A DNA stretch of 64,000 nt from Pseudoflavonifractor sp. GTDB taxonomy: Bacteria > Bacteroidota > Bacteroidia > Bacteroidales > Muribaculaceae. This document shows positions 18,901-29,300 of this stretch, in pieces. Each line of letters starts with the position of its first letter. Within the stretch, counting starts at the first letter, position 1. The notes beneath the pieces are model-generated. The model did not search any database. It was not told where the DNA came from and saw only the letters and a list, made by a program, of their open reading frames with translations. Where the stretch lies: NCBI GenBank assembly GCA_023667145.1, contig JAMPAQ010000001.1:1502856-1566855 (forward strand), read 5' to 3'. A program made the translations under genes and the position numbers.

Positions 18901-19081
18901 GATACCGCTCGCGTTACGCGGAGGTGAGCCGGGCAATGAGATACAGTCCCCCTTGGCAATCGTCATACTTGGCGGATTGCTGTCGTCCACGGTACTCAAT
19001 GTCTTCATTGTCCCGATTGTATATTATCTGTCATGCCGCAGGCATAAGAATATTGATAACGTAACAGAACATAAGAAATGA
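15968..19081 (+). CDS. CusA/CzcA-family heavy-metal efflux RND pump
   Basis: Inner-membrane proton antiporter of 1037 residues, the normal size. It shows the N-terminal helix (RISVLIIAGVLMLAGVVVLL), the family segment DIFPDLNAPTVVV, the porter-domain region ETSVNGATGVRRVRSSS, and a fourth-helix motif SLVDDAIVDVENVYKRL with the Asp and Glu residues used for proton relay. Twelve transmembrane helices fall in two repeats. The metal cannot be fixed by eye: the helix-4 motif looks closer to the CusA (Cu/Ag) form than to CzcA, while the His-rich adaptor would suit Zn, Co, Ni or Cu. It overlaps the TolC gene by 4 bp. Confidence 0.94.
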   Translation: MLNKIIRFSIANRISVLIIAGVLMLAGVVVLLRTEVDIFPDLNAPTVVVMTEAPGLAPEEVEKLVTFPIETSVNGATGVRRVRSSSATGFSVVWVEFDWGTDVYKARQIVSEKIAAVGEQLPAGVKTPTLGPQSSILGEIMIIGLTADSTSLGQLRSIADREIRPRLLSIGGVSQVSVIGGDVMEYCIQLQPERMRYFNVTLDEVYDCVAGINDNASGGVLYEYGNEYLIKGDVNTSSVDALAKSVVRSDSSGVVTLDDIAEVVLAPKMPRLGVASVKAVPSVLITCTKQPSVGTIGLSERIDEELAEIAKGLPSDIVIYTDIFRQSDFIDNSITNLQQSLFEGAIFVIVVLFFFLMNLRTTLISLVALPLSIIISVLVLHALGFSINTMSLGGIAIAIGSLVDDAIVDVENVYKRLRENHQLPTDRRRSVKEVVYAASAEVRMPIFNSSLIIIASFLPLFFLTGIEGRMLIPLGVSFIVALVASTIVALTITPVLCTFLLGARKATERMDAEPTTMRKLKSAYSTALRWCFSRKKAVLASTGGLFVIAVILFFTLGRSFLPSFNEGSFTINVSALPGISLDESDRIGSEAERIIMSVPEIQTVARKTGRAELDEHSLGVNVSEIEAPYKLSGRNRGEVVRELRSKLSSLPGVNVEIGQPISHRIDAMLSGTEAQIAIKLFGDDLPTLYSVGNKVKDVIKSVDGVVDANIEQQIGRPQLDIRPRRDMLARYGIKISDFTRFVDVMLGGVVVSQVYDSGLPYDITLRLDGNRRGSMSRISDLMIDSNVGKIPLSYVADIVSTSGPNTINRENVRRRIVVSANVDGRDLRSVVNEIKDKIDHSVDMPENYYATYGGQFESEAQASRTLALASIGALLIIFVLLYQEFHNLTQSVIILINMPLAMIGGIFILRLTSGELNIPAIIGFISLLGITTRNGMLLMSRYNHLRDEHVGLMERIYRGSSDRLSPIIMTALTSALALIPLALRGGEPGNEIQSPLAIVILGGLLSSTVLNVFIVPIVYYLSCRRHKNIDNVTEHKK

Positions 19082-20286
19082 GAACTATCGGTCTGATGAT
19101 AACTGTAGCCGGGCTTTCCACGATGTCGATATCGGCCCGCGACTATGGGAAACTGTTGCAAGAGGTAGCCTCAAACAATATTGAGGTATCCTCGGCAGTA
19201 AGCATGATGGCGAGTGAGGCCGAGTCGCTGAGGAGTGAGAACAATCTTCCCGACCCCGAGATAGGATTTGACTATCTTTGGGGGCGTGGAGACGCGGGCA
19301 ACAAGTATGCTGTGTCCGTGTCCCAGTCATTTGACTGGCCCGGTCTCTATCGGGCGCGAGGCAATGCGGTGCGTAGCGACATCTCGGCCATGACCATGCT
19401 TGCCCAATCGAGATACCTCGACAAGATGATGGAGGTCGAGCGGCTGTTTATCGACATCATAGGGGCGCGTAAGCGGCTACATCTCTATGACGAGAGCATG
19501 GCACTGCTCGACTCCCTTATGGCCAAATACCGCAAGGGGGCTGCTAACGGCGAGTTCACACGGCTTGATGTCAGCAAGATAAGGCTGGCGCAGCTCTCCG
19601 TTGCCCGTCAACGTGACGCGATAGGCGTTGAGTTGGATGTGCTTGAGCAGTCGTTGCTTGCCGCAAATGGCGGCAAATCCTGCCAGCATATTCTCCAAGA
19701 CCTTGATAGTTATGATGAGGTGCAACTACGTCCCGAGTCAGAGTACATGAGCCTCGTTGAGCGGTATGACCCGCAGGTGGCATCAGCCTCCTTGCTCGAC
19801 CGCTCACACAGCGAGCGACTCAAGGTTGCCAAGATGAGCTATCTCCCGTCGTTTTCTGTCGGTTATTCCCATGAGAACGAGTCGGGCGAGATATACAACG
19901 GTGTGACCTTGTCGGTTACATTGCCGTTTTTCTCAAATCGCCACAAGGTCAAGGCTGCACGGTTGGCGCTTCAGTCCACCCAAGCCGATATATCGGGACT
20001 TGTGATTGACAAGATGGCGGCAATGCGTGCCGACTATGCCCTGGCTCTGTCGCTTAGCCGTAAGCTCAATGATTATAACGAGGTGTTCGGAAACGATAAT
20101 TATCCCACGTTGTTGCAAAAATCCCTTGACGGCGGCGAGATGTCTCTTCTTGACTACATACAGGAGATGCGCTACTACCTTGACGAGATGTCGGCCATGC
20201 TCGCCATACGCTATGAGTTGCAGGTGGTGATGGCACGTCTCAACCGCTACTCGTTGCTTGAATATATCCCCCAATATGCGTTATGA
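19078..20286 (+). CDS. TolC-family outer-membrane efflux channel
   Basis: A 402-residue outer-membrane factor with a signal peptide (MRTIGLMITVAGLSTMSISA), two long coiled-coil repeats, and the typical early NLPDPEIGFDY and later SYLPSFSVGYSHENESGEIYNG segments. It completes the tripartite metal pump. Translation is coupled to the pump through an ATGA overlap. It is slightly shorter than average, as is usual for the CusC-like proteins that go with metal pumps in Bacteroidetes. Confidence 0.92.
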   Translation: MRTIGLMITVAGLSTMSISARDYGKLLQEVASNNIEVSSAVSMMASEAESLRSENNLPDPEIGFDYLWGRGDAGNKYAVSVSQSFDWPGLYRARGNAVRSDISAMTMLAQSRYLDKMMEVERLFIDIIGARKRLHLYDESMALLDSLMAKYRKGAANGEFTRLDVSKIRLAQLSVARQRDAIGVELDVLEQSLLAANGGKSCQHILQDLDSYDEVQLRPESEYMSLVERYDPQVASASLLDRSHSERLKVAKMSYLPSFSVGYSHENESGEIYNGVTLSVTLPFFSNRHKVKAARLALQSTQADISGLVIDKMAAMRADYALALSLSRKLNDYNEVFGNDNYPTLLQKSLDGGEMSLLDYIQEMRYYLDEMSAMLAIRYELQVVMARLNRYSLLEYIPQYAL

Positions 20287-20314
20287 GCCTATCGCGGGAT
20301 TTCCGTCTTAAAAC

Positions 20315-20347
20315 AGGACGAGGAGGGACATCAGCCCTCCTCGTCCT
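20315..20347. terminator. Bidirectional terminator between tolC and recQ
   Basis: A perfect 13-bp stem (arms 20315-20327 and 20335-20347) sits between convergent genes. On the minus strand it is followed by GTTTTAAG, on the plus strand by TGTT, so it fits recQ better but may serve both. Confidence 0.85.
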
Positions 20348-20365
20348 TGTTATGGTGATACGATA

Positions 20366-22546
20366 TCAGTTGCCTAACTCTGACAAGAATTTAATTCTGA
20401 CGAGCCTTATCTCGTCCTCGGTACACTCGTTACCAAGTTCCTTGATGGCCTCCTCAAGGTCGTCGCTCTCGCTCTCCTTGAAATACTCAAATATATCTTC
20501 CTGATGATCCTCGTCCATGACCTCATTGAGGAAGTAGTCAATGTTGATCTTGGTGCCGGAATAGACTATGGCTTCGACCTCGTCGAGCAGTTCCGAGAAC
20601 TCAAGGCCCTTGGAGTCGGCAAGCTCATCGAGTGCTATCTTGCGGTCGATACCCTGTATCAGGGAAATCTTGAGCTTGCTCTTGTTGGCCACACTCCTCA
20701 CTCGAAGATCCTCGGGGCGCTCAATCTCGTTTTCCACGACATGAGCCTTTATCACTTTCACGAACTCCTCGCCATATCTCTTGGCCTTACCGGCCCCGAC
20801 ACCGGGAATGTTCTGAAGTTCCTCAATGCTTATGGGATAGGTGGTGGCCATCGCTTCGAGTGACGGATCCTGGAATATGACGTATGGCGGCAATTCCAGT
20901 TTCTTTGCCAACTTCTTGCGCAAGTCCTTGAGTATCGAGTAGAGCTCGGGGTCTACAGCACAAGATGCCCCGCTTTTCACCACTACTTCCTCCTCGTCCT
21001 CGTTAAAATCGTTATCCTCGACAATCTTGAACGATACCGGCTTTTTCAAAAACTTCTTCCCTTTTTCAGTAACCTTTATAATCCCGTAGTTCTCTATGTC
21101 ACGGTCGAGGTAGCCGCCGATGATGGCCTGACGGATGACGGCGTTGAGGAAACGCTCGTCACTGCCCTGGGAGCAACCGAATACCTCCAGCTCGTCCTGC
21201 TTGTACGACTTGACCTCATTGTTGGCTTTGCCGAGCATAACATCAATCACATGGTCGGCCTTAAATTTCTCTTTCAGTGCGGTGACCGTTTCTATCACCG
21301 CGCATAAATCATCTTTTGCTTCCACTTGTTTCTTGGGGTTTAGACAATTGTCACAGTTCCCGCAGTTGTCTGAATCGAAGCTCTCGCCAAAATAATGGAG
21401 CAAGGTGCGCCGGCGGCACAATGAGGACTCGGCGTATGACGCTGTCTCGATGAGCAGCTGTTTGCCTATCTCCTGTTCGGCTATCGGTTTTCCCTGCATG
21501 AATTTCTCCATCTTCTGCAAATCCTTATGGGCATAAAACGTTATGCACTGCCCCTCTCCACCGTCTCGGCCGGCCCGGCCTGTCTCCTGATAGTACCCTT
21601 CGAGCGACTTAGGCATGTCATAGTGGATGACAAATCTTACATCGGGCTTGTCAATACCCATCCCAAAGGCAATTGTGGCGACTATCACATCGACCTTCTC
21701 AAGAAGGAAGGCATCCTGGTTGGCCGAGCGCGTGGCGCTGTCCATCCCGGCGTGGTATGGGAGAGCCTTTATGTTGTTCACGGCCAGCAGTTCTGCCAGC
21801 TCCTCCACTTTCTTGCGGCTAAGGCAGTAGATGATACCCGATTTTCCCTCGTTGGCCTTGATATATCTTATTATATCGCGGTCGATGTTCTGGGTCTTGG
21901 CCTTGACCTCATAATAGAGGTTAGTGCGGTTAAACGATGACTTGAACACCGGGGCGTCGAGCATCCCGAGATTCTTCTGTATGTCGTGCTGCACCTTGGG
22001 AGTGGCGGTGGCGGTGAGGGCTATGACCGGGCGCTTCCCTATCTCATTGATGATGGGGCGTATGCGACGGTATTCGGGGCGGAAATCATGCCCCCATTCA
22101 GATATGCAGTGCGCTTCGTCAACGGCATAAAACGATATGGGAACTGTTTTTAAGAATTCAATATTTTCATCCTTTGTAAGTGATTCGGGGGCGACATATA
22201 GCAGTTTTGTCTTCCCCGAGACGACATCGCTTTTCACTTGGTCGATAGCAGCCTTGTTGAGTGAGGAGTTGAGGAAATGGGCCACGTCGTCATCCTCACT
22301 GAAATTACGCATCGCGTCGACCTGATTTTTCATCAGGGCTATCAGCGGGGATATTACTATGGCCGTTCCCTCCATCAACAGCGATGGCAACTGGTAGCAC
22401 AAGGATTTTCCACCGCCTGTCGGCATAAGGACAAAAGAGTCGTTTCCGGCCATGAGGTTGGCTATGATTGCCTCCTGGTTGCCCTTGAATGTGTCAAATC
22501 CGAAGTGCTTCTTCAATTCCTCGGAAAGAGTCGTTTTAGTTGCCAT
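20366..22546 (-). CDS. recQ: ATP-dependent DNA helicase RecQ
   Basis: A 3'-5' DNA helicase of 726 residues acting in recombination and repair. It shows the SF2 motifs: Gln motif FKGNQ, Walker A MPTGGGKSLCYQLP, DEAH box AVDEAHCISEWGHDFR and motif VI QETGRAGRDG. The RQC zinc site is CRRRTLLHYFGE followed by CGNCDNC, and an HRDC domain (YSILKDLRKKLAKK...IPGVGAGKAKRYG) lies near residues 535-610. A C-terminal acidic helical extension of about 100 residues is common in Bacteroidetes RecQ. It lies 45 bp downstream of clpX on the same strand. Confidence 0.96.
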   Translation of the reverse strand: MATKTTLSEELKKHFGFDTFKGNQEAIIANLMAGNDSFVLMPTGGGKSLCYQLPSLLMEGTAIVISPLIALMKNQVDAMRNFSEDDDVAHFLNSSLNKAAIDQVKSDVVSGKTKLLYVAPESLTKDENIEFLKTVPISFYAVDEAHCISEWGHDFRPEYRRIRPIINEIGKRPVIALTATATPKVQHDIQKNLGMLDAPVFKSSFNRTNLYYEVKAKTQNIDRDIIRYIKANEGKSGIIYCLSRKKVEELAELLAVNNIKALPYHAGMDSATRSANQDAFLLEKVDVIVATIAFGMGIDKPDVRFVIHYDMPKSLEGYYQETGRAGRDGGEGQCITFYAHKDLQKMEKFMQGKPIAEQEIGKQLLIETASYAESSLCRRRTLLHYFGESFDSDNCGNCDNCLNPKKQVEAKDDLCAVIETVTALKEKFKADHVIDVMLGKANNEVKSYKQDELEVFGCSQGSDERFLNAVIRQAIIGGYLDRDIENYGIIKVTEKGKKFLKKPVSFKIVEDNDFNEDEEEVVVKSGASCAVDPELYSILKDLRKKLAKKLELPPYVIFQDPSLEAMATTYPISIEELQNIPGVGAGKAKRYGEEFVKVIKAHVVENEIERPEDLRVRSVANKSKLKISLIQGIDRKIALDELADSKGLEFSELLDEVEAIVYSGTKINIDYFLNEVMDEDHQEDIFEYFKESESDDLEEAIKELGNECTEDEIRLVRIKFLSELGN

Positions 22547-22591
22547 GGCAGAGAGATTATAGTTGTATCGTTTGGTTTTATCGGTGTCGGG

Positions 22592-23836
22592 TTATCTGTT
22601 TATTTCAAAATTAGCGTTAGCGAGTTTCTCAAGGGCATATTCCCTTGTCACTGTAAATTCCTTGTCATCGGTCGAGGGCATCTCATACATGGCGTCAATC
22701 ATAATCGACTCCACGATTGAGCGCAGTCCGCGTGCCCCGAGTTTGTACTCGATGGCCTTGTCGACTATCAGGTCGAGTGCCGCCTCGTCAAATGTCAGCT
22801 TGATTCCGTCCATTCCAAACAGTTTCTCATACTGCTTGACAATGGCATTCTTAGGCTCGGTCAGCACACGTCTCAACGCGTCGCGGTCGAGCGGGTCAAG
22901 ATGTGTGAGTATCGGCAGTCGGCCTATGATTTCGGGAATCAGTCCGAACGACTTCAGGTCCTGGGGAGCGACATACTGCAACATGTTGTCGCGCTTGATG
23001 CTTTGCTTGGCGGCGTCAGTGTTATAGCCCACGACATGGGTGTTGAGCCGCTGGGCTATCTTGCGCTCTATGCCGTCAAACGCTCCACCGCAGATAAAGA
23101 GTATGTTCTTGGTGTTTACCGGAATCATGCGCTGCTCGGGGTGCTTGCGGCCTCCCTGGGGAGGAACATTAACTATAGAGCCTTCGAGCAATTTCAGGAG
23201 TCCCTGCTGTACGCCCTCGCCACTCACGTCGCGGGTGACGGACGGATTGTCACCCTTTCGGGCTATCTTGTCTATCTCGTCGATGAAGACAATACCGCGC
23301 TCGGCCTGCTCGACGTTATAGTCGGCGGCTTGCAGCAGTCGCGTCAGCAGACTCTCGATATCCTCACCGACATATCCGGCCTCGGTGAGCACCGTGGCGT
23401 CAACTATGGTGAACGGCACGTTGAGCAGTCTCGCTATTGTCTTGGCAAGCAGGGTCTTGCCGGTACCTGTCGGCCCGACGAGTATGATGTTGCTTTTCTC
23501 GATGTCCACGTCATCGTCCTTGTGTTGGGCGAGACGCTTGTAGTGGTTGTACACAGCGACCGAAAGGAACTTCTTTGCACTCTCCTGCCCTATCACATAC
23601 TGGTCGAGGAAATCGTTTATCTCCTTGGGCTTGGGTATGTTGTCAAGGTCAATCTTGCCCTCGGTGTCGTTCTCGGTTTTTTCGGCCGAGCCGAGGTAGT
23701 CCTTTATCAGTCCCTCTATCTGTCCGACACAGTCAGAGCAGATAAAGGTGTGCTGGTCGGGAGAGGGAACCAACAACTCCACATTTCCGGCATCACGGCC
23801 ACAGAAGGCGCATTTGGGCGTATCTTTCTTTGCCAT
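22592..23836 (-). CDS. clpX: ClpX, ATPase subunit of ClpXP protease
   Basis: Hexameric AAA+ unfoldase feeding ClpP. Start chosen: ATG at 23836 ([13 protein letters not shown]), 414 residues, 1 bp after the clpP stop; the earlier in-frame ATG at 23869 would extend into clpP with a non-family sequence. The N-terminal zinc-binding domain has CAFCG and CSDC. Walker A is [13 protein letters not shown], Walker [12 protein letters not shown], the pore loop GYVGED and the ClpP-binding loop IGRLP. Probably cotranscribed with clpP. Confidence 0.97.
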   Translation of the reverse strand: MAKKDTPKCAFCGRDAGNVELLVPSPDQHTFICSDCVGQIEGLIKDYLGSAEKTENDTEGKIDLDNIPKPKEINDFLDQYVIGQESAKKFLSVAVYNHYKRLAQHKDDDVDIEKSNIILVGPTGTGKTLLAKTIARLLNVPFTIVDATVLTEAGYVGEDIESLLTRLLQAADYNVEQAERGIVFIDEIDKIARKGDNPSVTRDVSGEGVQQGLLKLLEGSIVNVPPQGGRKHPEQRMIPVNTKNILFICGGAFDGIERKIAQRLNTHVVGYNTDAAKQSIKRDNMLQYVAPQDLKSFGLIPEIIGRLPILTHLDPLDRDALRRVLTEPKNAIVKQYEKLFGMDGIKLTFDEAALDLIVDKAIEYKLGARGLRSIVESIMIDAMYEMPSTDDKEFTVTREYALEKLANANFEINR

Positions 23837-23837
23837 A

Positions 23838-24518
23838 TCAATGGTTGGCCTTGATGAGGACATCGTCAATCATACCATACTCCTTGGCCTCGTTGGCTGT
23901 CATCCAGTAGTCGCGGTCAGAGTCGCGCTCCACCTTGTCAAAGGGCTGTCCCGAGTGGTCGGCGATTATGGTATATAGTTCCTTCTTGAGCTTCTGTATC
24001 TCGCGGGCGGTTATCTCGATGTCAGAGGCTTGTCCTTGCGCTCCACCCATCGGCTGATGTATCATCACACGCGAGTGTCTCAGCGCGAATCTCTTGCCCT
24101 TCTGACCTGCCACGAGCAGTACGGCGGCCATTGATGCCGCCATACCGGTGCATATTGTGGCTACGTCACTTGAGATGTACTGCATCGTGTCATATATGCC
24201 GAGACCGGCATACACCGAGCCGCCGGGTGAGTTGATGTATATCGAGACATCCTTGCCGGGGTCGGCCTGATCGAGAAACAGGAGCTGCGCCTGTATCACG
24301 TTTGCCGAGTAGTCGTTCACGTCAGTGCCGAGAAATATGATACGGTCCATCATGAGTCGCGAGAACACGTCCATCTGGGCGATGTTGAGTTGGCGCTCCT
24401 CGATGATGGTGGGAGAGATATAGCTTGATGATATGGCGGAGGCATATTGGTCAAGAGCGAGTCCGTTCATGCCAAGATGTTTTACCGCGTAATTTCTGAA
24501 TTCGTTGTTCATAGTCAT
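23838..24518 (-). CDS. clpP: ClpP, proteolytic subunit
   Basis: Serine protease of 226 residues forming the double-heptamer chamber. The catalytic Ser is in GMAASMAA, His in [10 protein letters not shown] and Asp in SDRDYWM. The oxyanion segment [11 protein letters not shown] is intact. An N-terminal extension of about 25 residues precedes the family core. Translation could begin at the ATG at 24518 or two codons later. It has its own promoter upstream. Confidence 0.97.
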   Translation of the reverse strand: MTMNNEFRNYAVKHLGMNGLALDQYASAISSSYISPTIIEERQLNIAQMDVFSRLMMDRIIFLGTDVNDYSANVIQAQLLFLDQADPGKDVSIYINSPGGSVYAGLGIYDTMQYISSDVATICTGMAASMAAVLLVAGQKGKRFALRHSRVMIHQPMGGAQGQASDIEITAREIQKLKKELYTIIADHSGQPFDKVERDSDRDYWMTANEAKEYGMIDDVLIKANH

Positions 24519-24534
24519 TGAGTCAATTATTATT

Positions 24535-24565
24535 CAAAGATACAAATAAAATTGTATCTTCCCAA
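24535..24565 (-). promoter_or_regulatory. Bacteroidetes-type promoter for clpP-clpX
   Basis: Read on the minus strand: TTG (24565-24563), a 20-nt spacer, then TATCTTTG (24542-24535), just upstream of the clpP start. Confidence 0.8.
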
Positions 24566-24645
24566 AAATTAAAGATAAATTTAAGTTGTGCCGGATTGGC
24601 CGTGTTCAGACCGTCAGATGGTCTGTGGGCTCCTTATTTCTGAAA

Positions 24646-24680
24646 GGAAGGGGACGCCGTGTCATGCGGCGTCCCCTTCC
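24646..24680 (-). terminator. Terminator after trigger factor
   Basis: A perfect 14-bp GC-rich stem (24646-24659 and 24667-24680) with a 7-nt loop, followed on the minus strand by TTTCAG. It separates tig from clpP, which has its own promoter. Confidence 0.88.
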
Positions 24681-24699
24681 TGTGTCGGTGTATTATCGG

Positions 24700-26058
24700 T
24701 TATGCCTTTTCTGCCAATTCCTTGAACTGGTCAAGCGAGACGGTCTTTTCCTCTACGTCAGCGTTGTCCTTGATGGCGCTGAAGAGCTTTATGTCACCAA
24801 CCTCCTCAACGATGCGGGGACGGTATTGCTTGTCGGCGAGGATGCGCTTGGCATAGTCGGTGAGGGTCTCGTCGTCGATGTTAGTCATGCCATACTGTGC
24901 AAACTGGTTGGCTGCGATAAACTTGGCATGATTGATGACATCGGCCTCCTCAATCTTCACATCAAGCTGCTTGGCGATGCGCTCCTTGATGAGCTGCCAC
25001 TTGAGCGACGGCTCCATGCGGGCAAACTCGGCGTCGATATTCTCGGCTGTGAATCCGTCGTTGCGTGCCACGAGCCACTTCTTGAGGAACTCTGCCGGTA
25101 GTTCCACGTTGCCATACTTCTCCACGAGTATCCTCTCGGTGTCGGCACGGAACAGCATGTTGCTGTTACCGAGGAGCTGACGGGCTATCATCTCCTTCAA
25201 GGCTGCAAAGTACTCTTCCTCGGTCTTTACCTTGTCTCCGAATACGTTTTTGAAAAACTCCTCGTTGAGGTCTGCGAGCTTGACCACGATGATTTCCGAG
25301 ATGGCCATCTCGAAGTCACCCTTGACGTTGGCAGCGCGGTCTTTGTCAATCTGCAACATTGAGGATAGCTCGGTGACATTGCCGTCGCAGGTGTTGTAGG
25401 GGTTGAACACCACCTTGTCACCTACCTTCTTGCCCTCAAATTTGTCGGCCTCCTCCTTTGACTTGAAGTACATCGGGGCGACAATGCCGTTGATTACCTG
25501 AATGGCATCTTCCGACTCCTTGACTGAGCCGTCCTCATTAAGCTCCATTATGGCACCCTTGACAAGGGCCTTGGGCTCGAACACCTCACCCGGCACCTGT
25601 GCGCCGAAGCGCTCGCGGAACGCCTGGTTCTGCTGGTCGATCATCTCCTGTGATACCTCGATGAGGTTGAAGGGGAGTTTGGTCTCCTTGTCAATCTTGA
25701 CATCAATCTCGGGGGCGAGTCCGATCTCATACTCAAATGTGAAGTCTTTCTGGTTGGCGAGGTCAAGCTCCTTGATCTCGACTGGCAGGGGCTCTCCGAG
25801 TATCGAGAGGTTGTTCTCCTTTATATAGTTTGTCACGGCCTCATATACCTCACGGTTGATTACGTCGCTGGTCACCTGCTTGCCAAAGCGGCGCTTGAGT
25901 TCGCCGAAGGGTACATGACCCTGACGGAATCCGGGTATGGCGTGACGCTTGCCTATCTCCTTGAGGTCTTTGGTGACTTTCTCCTGATAATCCTTCTCTT
26001 CGACCGTCACTGTGAGTTTGGCGCTCACATTGCCGGTTTTGTCCAATGTTACGTTCAT
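24700..26058 (-). CDS. tig: Trigger factor, ribosome-associated chaperone
   Basis: Binds the ribosome exit tunnel and nascent chains. This 452-residue protein has the N-terminal ribosome-binding domain with a variant signature (IPGFRQGHVPFGELKRRFG; Escherichia coli has GFRxGKVP), a degenerate FKBP-like middle region without obvious PPIase residues, and a C-terminal helical chaperone arm. It lies upstream of clpP-clpX-recQ in the same direction, a common arrangement, but a terminator and a second promoter separate it from clpP. Confidence 0.94.
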   Translation of the reverse strand: MNVTLDKTGNVSAKLTVTVEEKDYQEKVTKDLKEIGKRHAIPGFRQGHVPFGELKRRFGKQVTSDVINREVYEAVTNYIKENNLSILGEPLPVEIKELDLANQKDFTFEYEIGLAPEIDVKIDKETKLPFNLIEVSQEMIDQQNQAFRERFGAQVPGEVFEPKALVKGAIMELNEDGSVKESEDAIQVINGIVAPMYFKSKEEADKFEGKKVGDKVVFNPYNTCDGNVTELSSMLQIDKDRAANVKGDFEMAISEIIVVKLADLNEEFFKNVFGDKVKTEEEYFAALKEMIARQLLGNSNMLFRADTERILVEKYGNVELPAEFLKKWLVARNDGFTAENIDAEFARMEPSLKWQLIKERIAKQLDVKIEEADVINHAKFIAANQFAQYGMTNIDDETLTDYAKRILADKQYRPRIVEEVGDIKLFSAIKDNADVEEKTVSLDQFKELAEKA

Positions 26059-26125
26059 ATATGATTAAATTACATTATAAAATTCGCCTGTTGTCAGCGC
26101 GTCAGGCGCTGATGTAAACGACTTG

Positions 26126-26156
26126 CAAAATTAATTTTTATTCTTTGATTAACCAA
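26126..26156 (-). promoter_or_regulatory. Bacteroidetes-type promoter for tig
   Basis: On the minus strand: TTG (26156-26154), a 20-nt spacer, then TAATTTTG (26133-26126), leaving a leader of about 60 nt before the tig start. Confidence 0.8.
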
Positions 26157-26262
26157 TTTCACGCGCTTATTTTTGTCGCGCTACAGCTACTGCTGCAAAA
26201 ACCGCGCCAAAATCCCCGACATTCATATCGGCTAATCCTACGGACAATTCAAAAAAATGTTG

Positions 26263-26270
26263 TAATTTTG
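26263..26270 (+). promoter_or_regulatory. -7 box upstream of purL
   Basis: TAATTTTG matches the Bacteroidetes -7 element, 39 bp before the purL ATG. The -33 region lacks a clear TTG. Confidence 0.55.
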
Positions 26271-26309
26271 CGCTACATATTTACTTAACTCAAATAACAG
26301 GAAAATAGC

Positions 26310-29300
26310 ATGGTCGTTTTCTTCAAAAAAGGCGCCAATCACATTATCGCAGTGGAGACCAATCACAAGTTTGATGACATTGAGTCAGAGAAGCTGTCAT
26401 GGTTGTTTGGCGGTGCCGTTCCTTTGTCGTCAACATCATTAAAAGGCCGTTTTGTCGGTCCGCGTCGTGAAATGATTACCCCGTGGAGTACCAATGCAGT
26501 GGAGATTATCCAGAATATGGGTATCAGCGGAATCACCCGCGTTGAGGAATTTGACCGCACCGCTGATGAGTCGCCTCGCTACGACAAGATGTTGCAGCGT
26601 ATATATGAGGGACTCAACAGCAAGATATTCACGACCGACAAAAAGGCCGATGCCATAGTCTATATAGATGACATCTCGGAATATAACAAGCGTGAGGGCC
26701 TCGCGTTGAGCGCTGACGAGGAGCAGTATCTGCGGGATCTGTCGGCCAAGCTGGGTCGTCCGTTGACCGACAGCGAGGTGTTCGGTTTCTCGCAGGTCAA
26801 CTCTGAGCATTGCCGTCACAAGATATTTAACGGTACATTCATCATCGACGGCGAGGAGAAGCCGATGTCGCTGTTCAAACTTATCAAGAAGACATCTCAG
26901 GAAAATCCCAACGGACTCGTATCGGCCTATAAGGATAATGTGGCGTTTGTCAACGGCCCGGTCATCGACCAGTTCTACCCTGTCAATCCCGACCGCCCGG
27001 ATTATTTTGAGATAAAGGATGTCGAGACGGTAATCTCGCTTAAGGCCGAGACCCACAATTTCCCTACTACCGTCGAGCCGTTCAATGGAGCCGCCACGGG
27101 TACTGGTGGAGAGATTCGCGACCGTCTCGGCGGTGGCAAGGCGAGTCTGCCGATTGCCGGCACGGCTGTGTATATGACCTCATATCCGCGCATGTCGTCC
27201 GAACATCGCTGGGAATTGATGATGAATCCGCGTGTGTGGTTGTATCAGACACCGAGCGATATATTGATCAAGGCATCAAACGGTGCCTCTGACTTCGGTA
27301 ACAAGTTCGGCCAGCCGCTCATTTGCGGTTCGCTCCTCACCTTTGAGCATGACGAAAACGGCAAGCAATATGCCTATGACAAGGTGATAATGCTTGCCGG
27401 CGGTGTCGGTTTTGCCGCTAAGAAAGATGCCATCAAGGGCGTACCTGAGCCCGGTGAGAAGGTCATCGTCATGGGCGGTGACAACTACCGCATCGGTATG
27501 GGTGGCGGCGCTGTATCATCGGTCGAGACAGGCCAATATGACAATTCCATCGAACTTAATGCCGTGCAGCGTGCCAACCCCGAGATGCAGAAGCGTGTCA
27601 GCAACGTGATACGAGCCTTGGCCGAGAGCGACAGTAATCCTATCGTCTCCATACATGACCATGGTGCCGGCGGTCATCTTAACGCGCTCTCGGAGCTCGT
27701 TGAGTCGACAGGTGGACGCATCGGGATAGACTCACTCCCGGTCGGCGACAAGACGCTGTCAGACAAGGAGATTATCGGTAACGAAAGTCAAGAGCGTATG
27801 GGCATGGTGCTCAAGTCTGAGGATATTGATTATGTAAGACGCATATCCGAACGCGAGCGTGCTCCGTTCTATGTGGTCGGCGAGACCACGGGCGACGACC
27901 GCTTTGTGTTTGAGCGCAAGGATGGTGTCAAGCCTATCGATCTCGCCATGGCCGACATGTTTGGCAATTCGCCTAAAACTGTGATGACCGACACAACCGT
28001 GGACGTGAGGTATAAGGATGTGGACTACGACGCGTCGTGCATCGACGAGTATGTACGCGATGTGCTTAGTCTTGAGGCCGTGGCTTGTAAGGACTGGTTG
28101 ACCAACAAGGTCGACCGCTCTGTGACCGGCAAGATTGCCCGTCAGCAGTGTCAGGGCGAGATACAGTTGCCGTTGAGCGACTGTGGTGTCGTGTCGCTCG
28201 ACTATAAGGGCCGCGACGGCATCGCCACCTCCATAGGTCATGCCCCGCAGGTTGCCCTGATTGATTCGGCCAAGGGTTCGGTGATTGCCATTGCCGAGGC
28301 ACTGACCAATATTGTCGGTGCACCTTTGGTGGATGGCATCAAGGGGCTGTCGTTGAGCGCCAACTGGATGTGGCCATGTAAGAATCCAGGCGAGGATGCC
28401 GCTCTGTATCGTGCGGTTGAGGCTTGTAGCGATTTCGCTTGTAAGTTGGGCGTGAATATTCCGACAGGTAAGGACAGTCTGTCGATGACGCAGAAGTATG
28501 GAGATGACAAGGTCTTTGCTCCCGGTACTGTCATTATCTCTGCCGCCGGGCCTGTGACCGATGTCCGCAAGGTGGTTTCACCCGTTATCCAACCCAAGAA
28601 GTCCACATTATACTATATAGATTTCTCAAATGACAGTCTCCGTCTCGGTGGCTCGGCATTTGCCCAGTCGCTCAACCGCCTTGGTGCCGAGGCTCCGACC
28701 GTGACCGATGCCTCAAAGTTTGTCGATACGTTCAATGCCGTCCAGGAACTTGTCAAGGACAAGGCTCTGATGGCCGCGCACGATGTCTCGGCGGGAGGTC
28801 TCGTCACCACGTTGCTTGAGATGACATTCGGAAACACCAACGGCGGTATCAACTTCACTACCGATGGCTTTGTCGCATGGGGTGAGACTGACATAATCAA
28901 GATTCTCTTTGCCGAGAATCCCGCGCTTGTGGTTCAGGTGGCCTATGATAAGGTTGCCAAGGTTGAGAAGGTGTTGGCCGATGCCGGTGTCAGGTTCTGT
29001 GCCATCGGTGAGCCGTCTGATGAGCGTACATTGATGATCAGCCATGACGGAGCTGACCACATGCTCGGCATTGACTACCTGCGTGACGTATGGTTTGAGC
29101 CATCTTACCTGCTCGACTGCTTGCAGAGTGGCGACAAGTGTGCCAAGGCCCGATTTGAGAATTATAAGAAGCAGCCGATACGCTATCGGTTCCCCTCGGG
29201 ATTCAACGGTAGGCTGTCATCGCGTGGCCTCTCATCGCGCCGCGACAGTAAGAGCGGCGTCAAGGCTGCCATAATCCGTGAGAAGGGTGTCAATGGCGAC

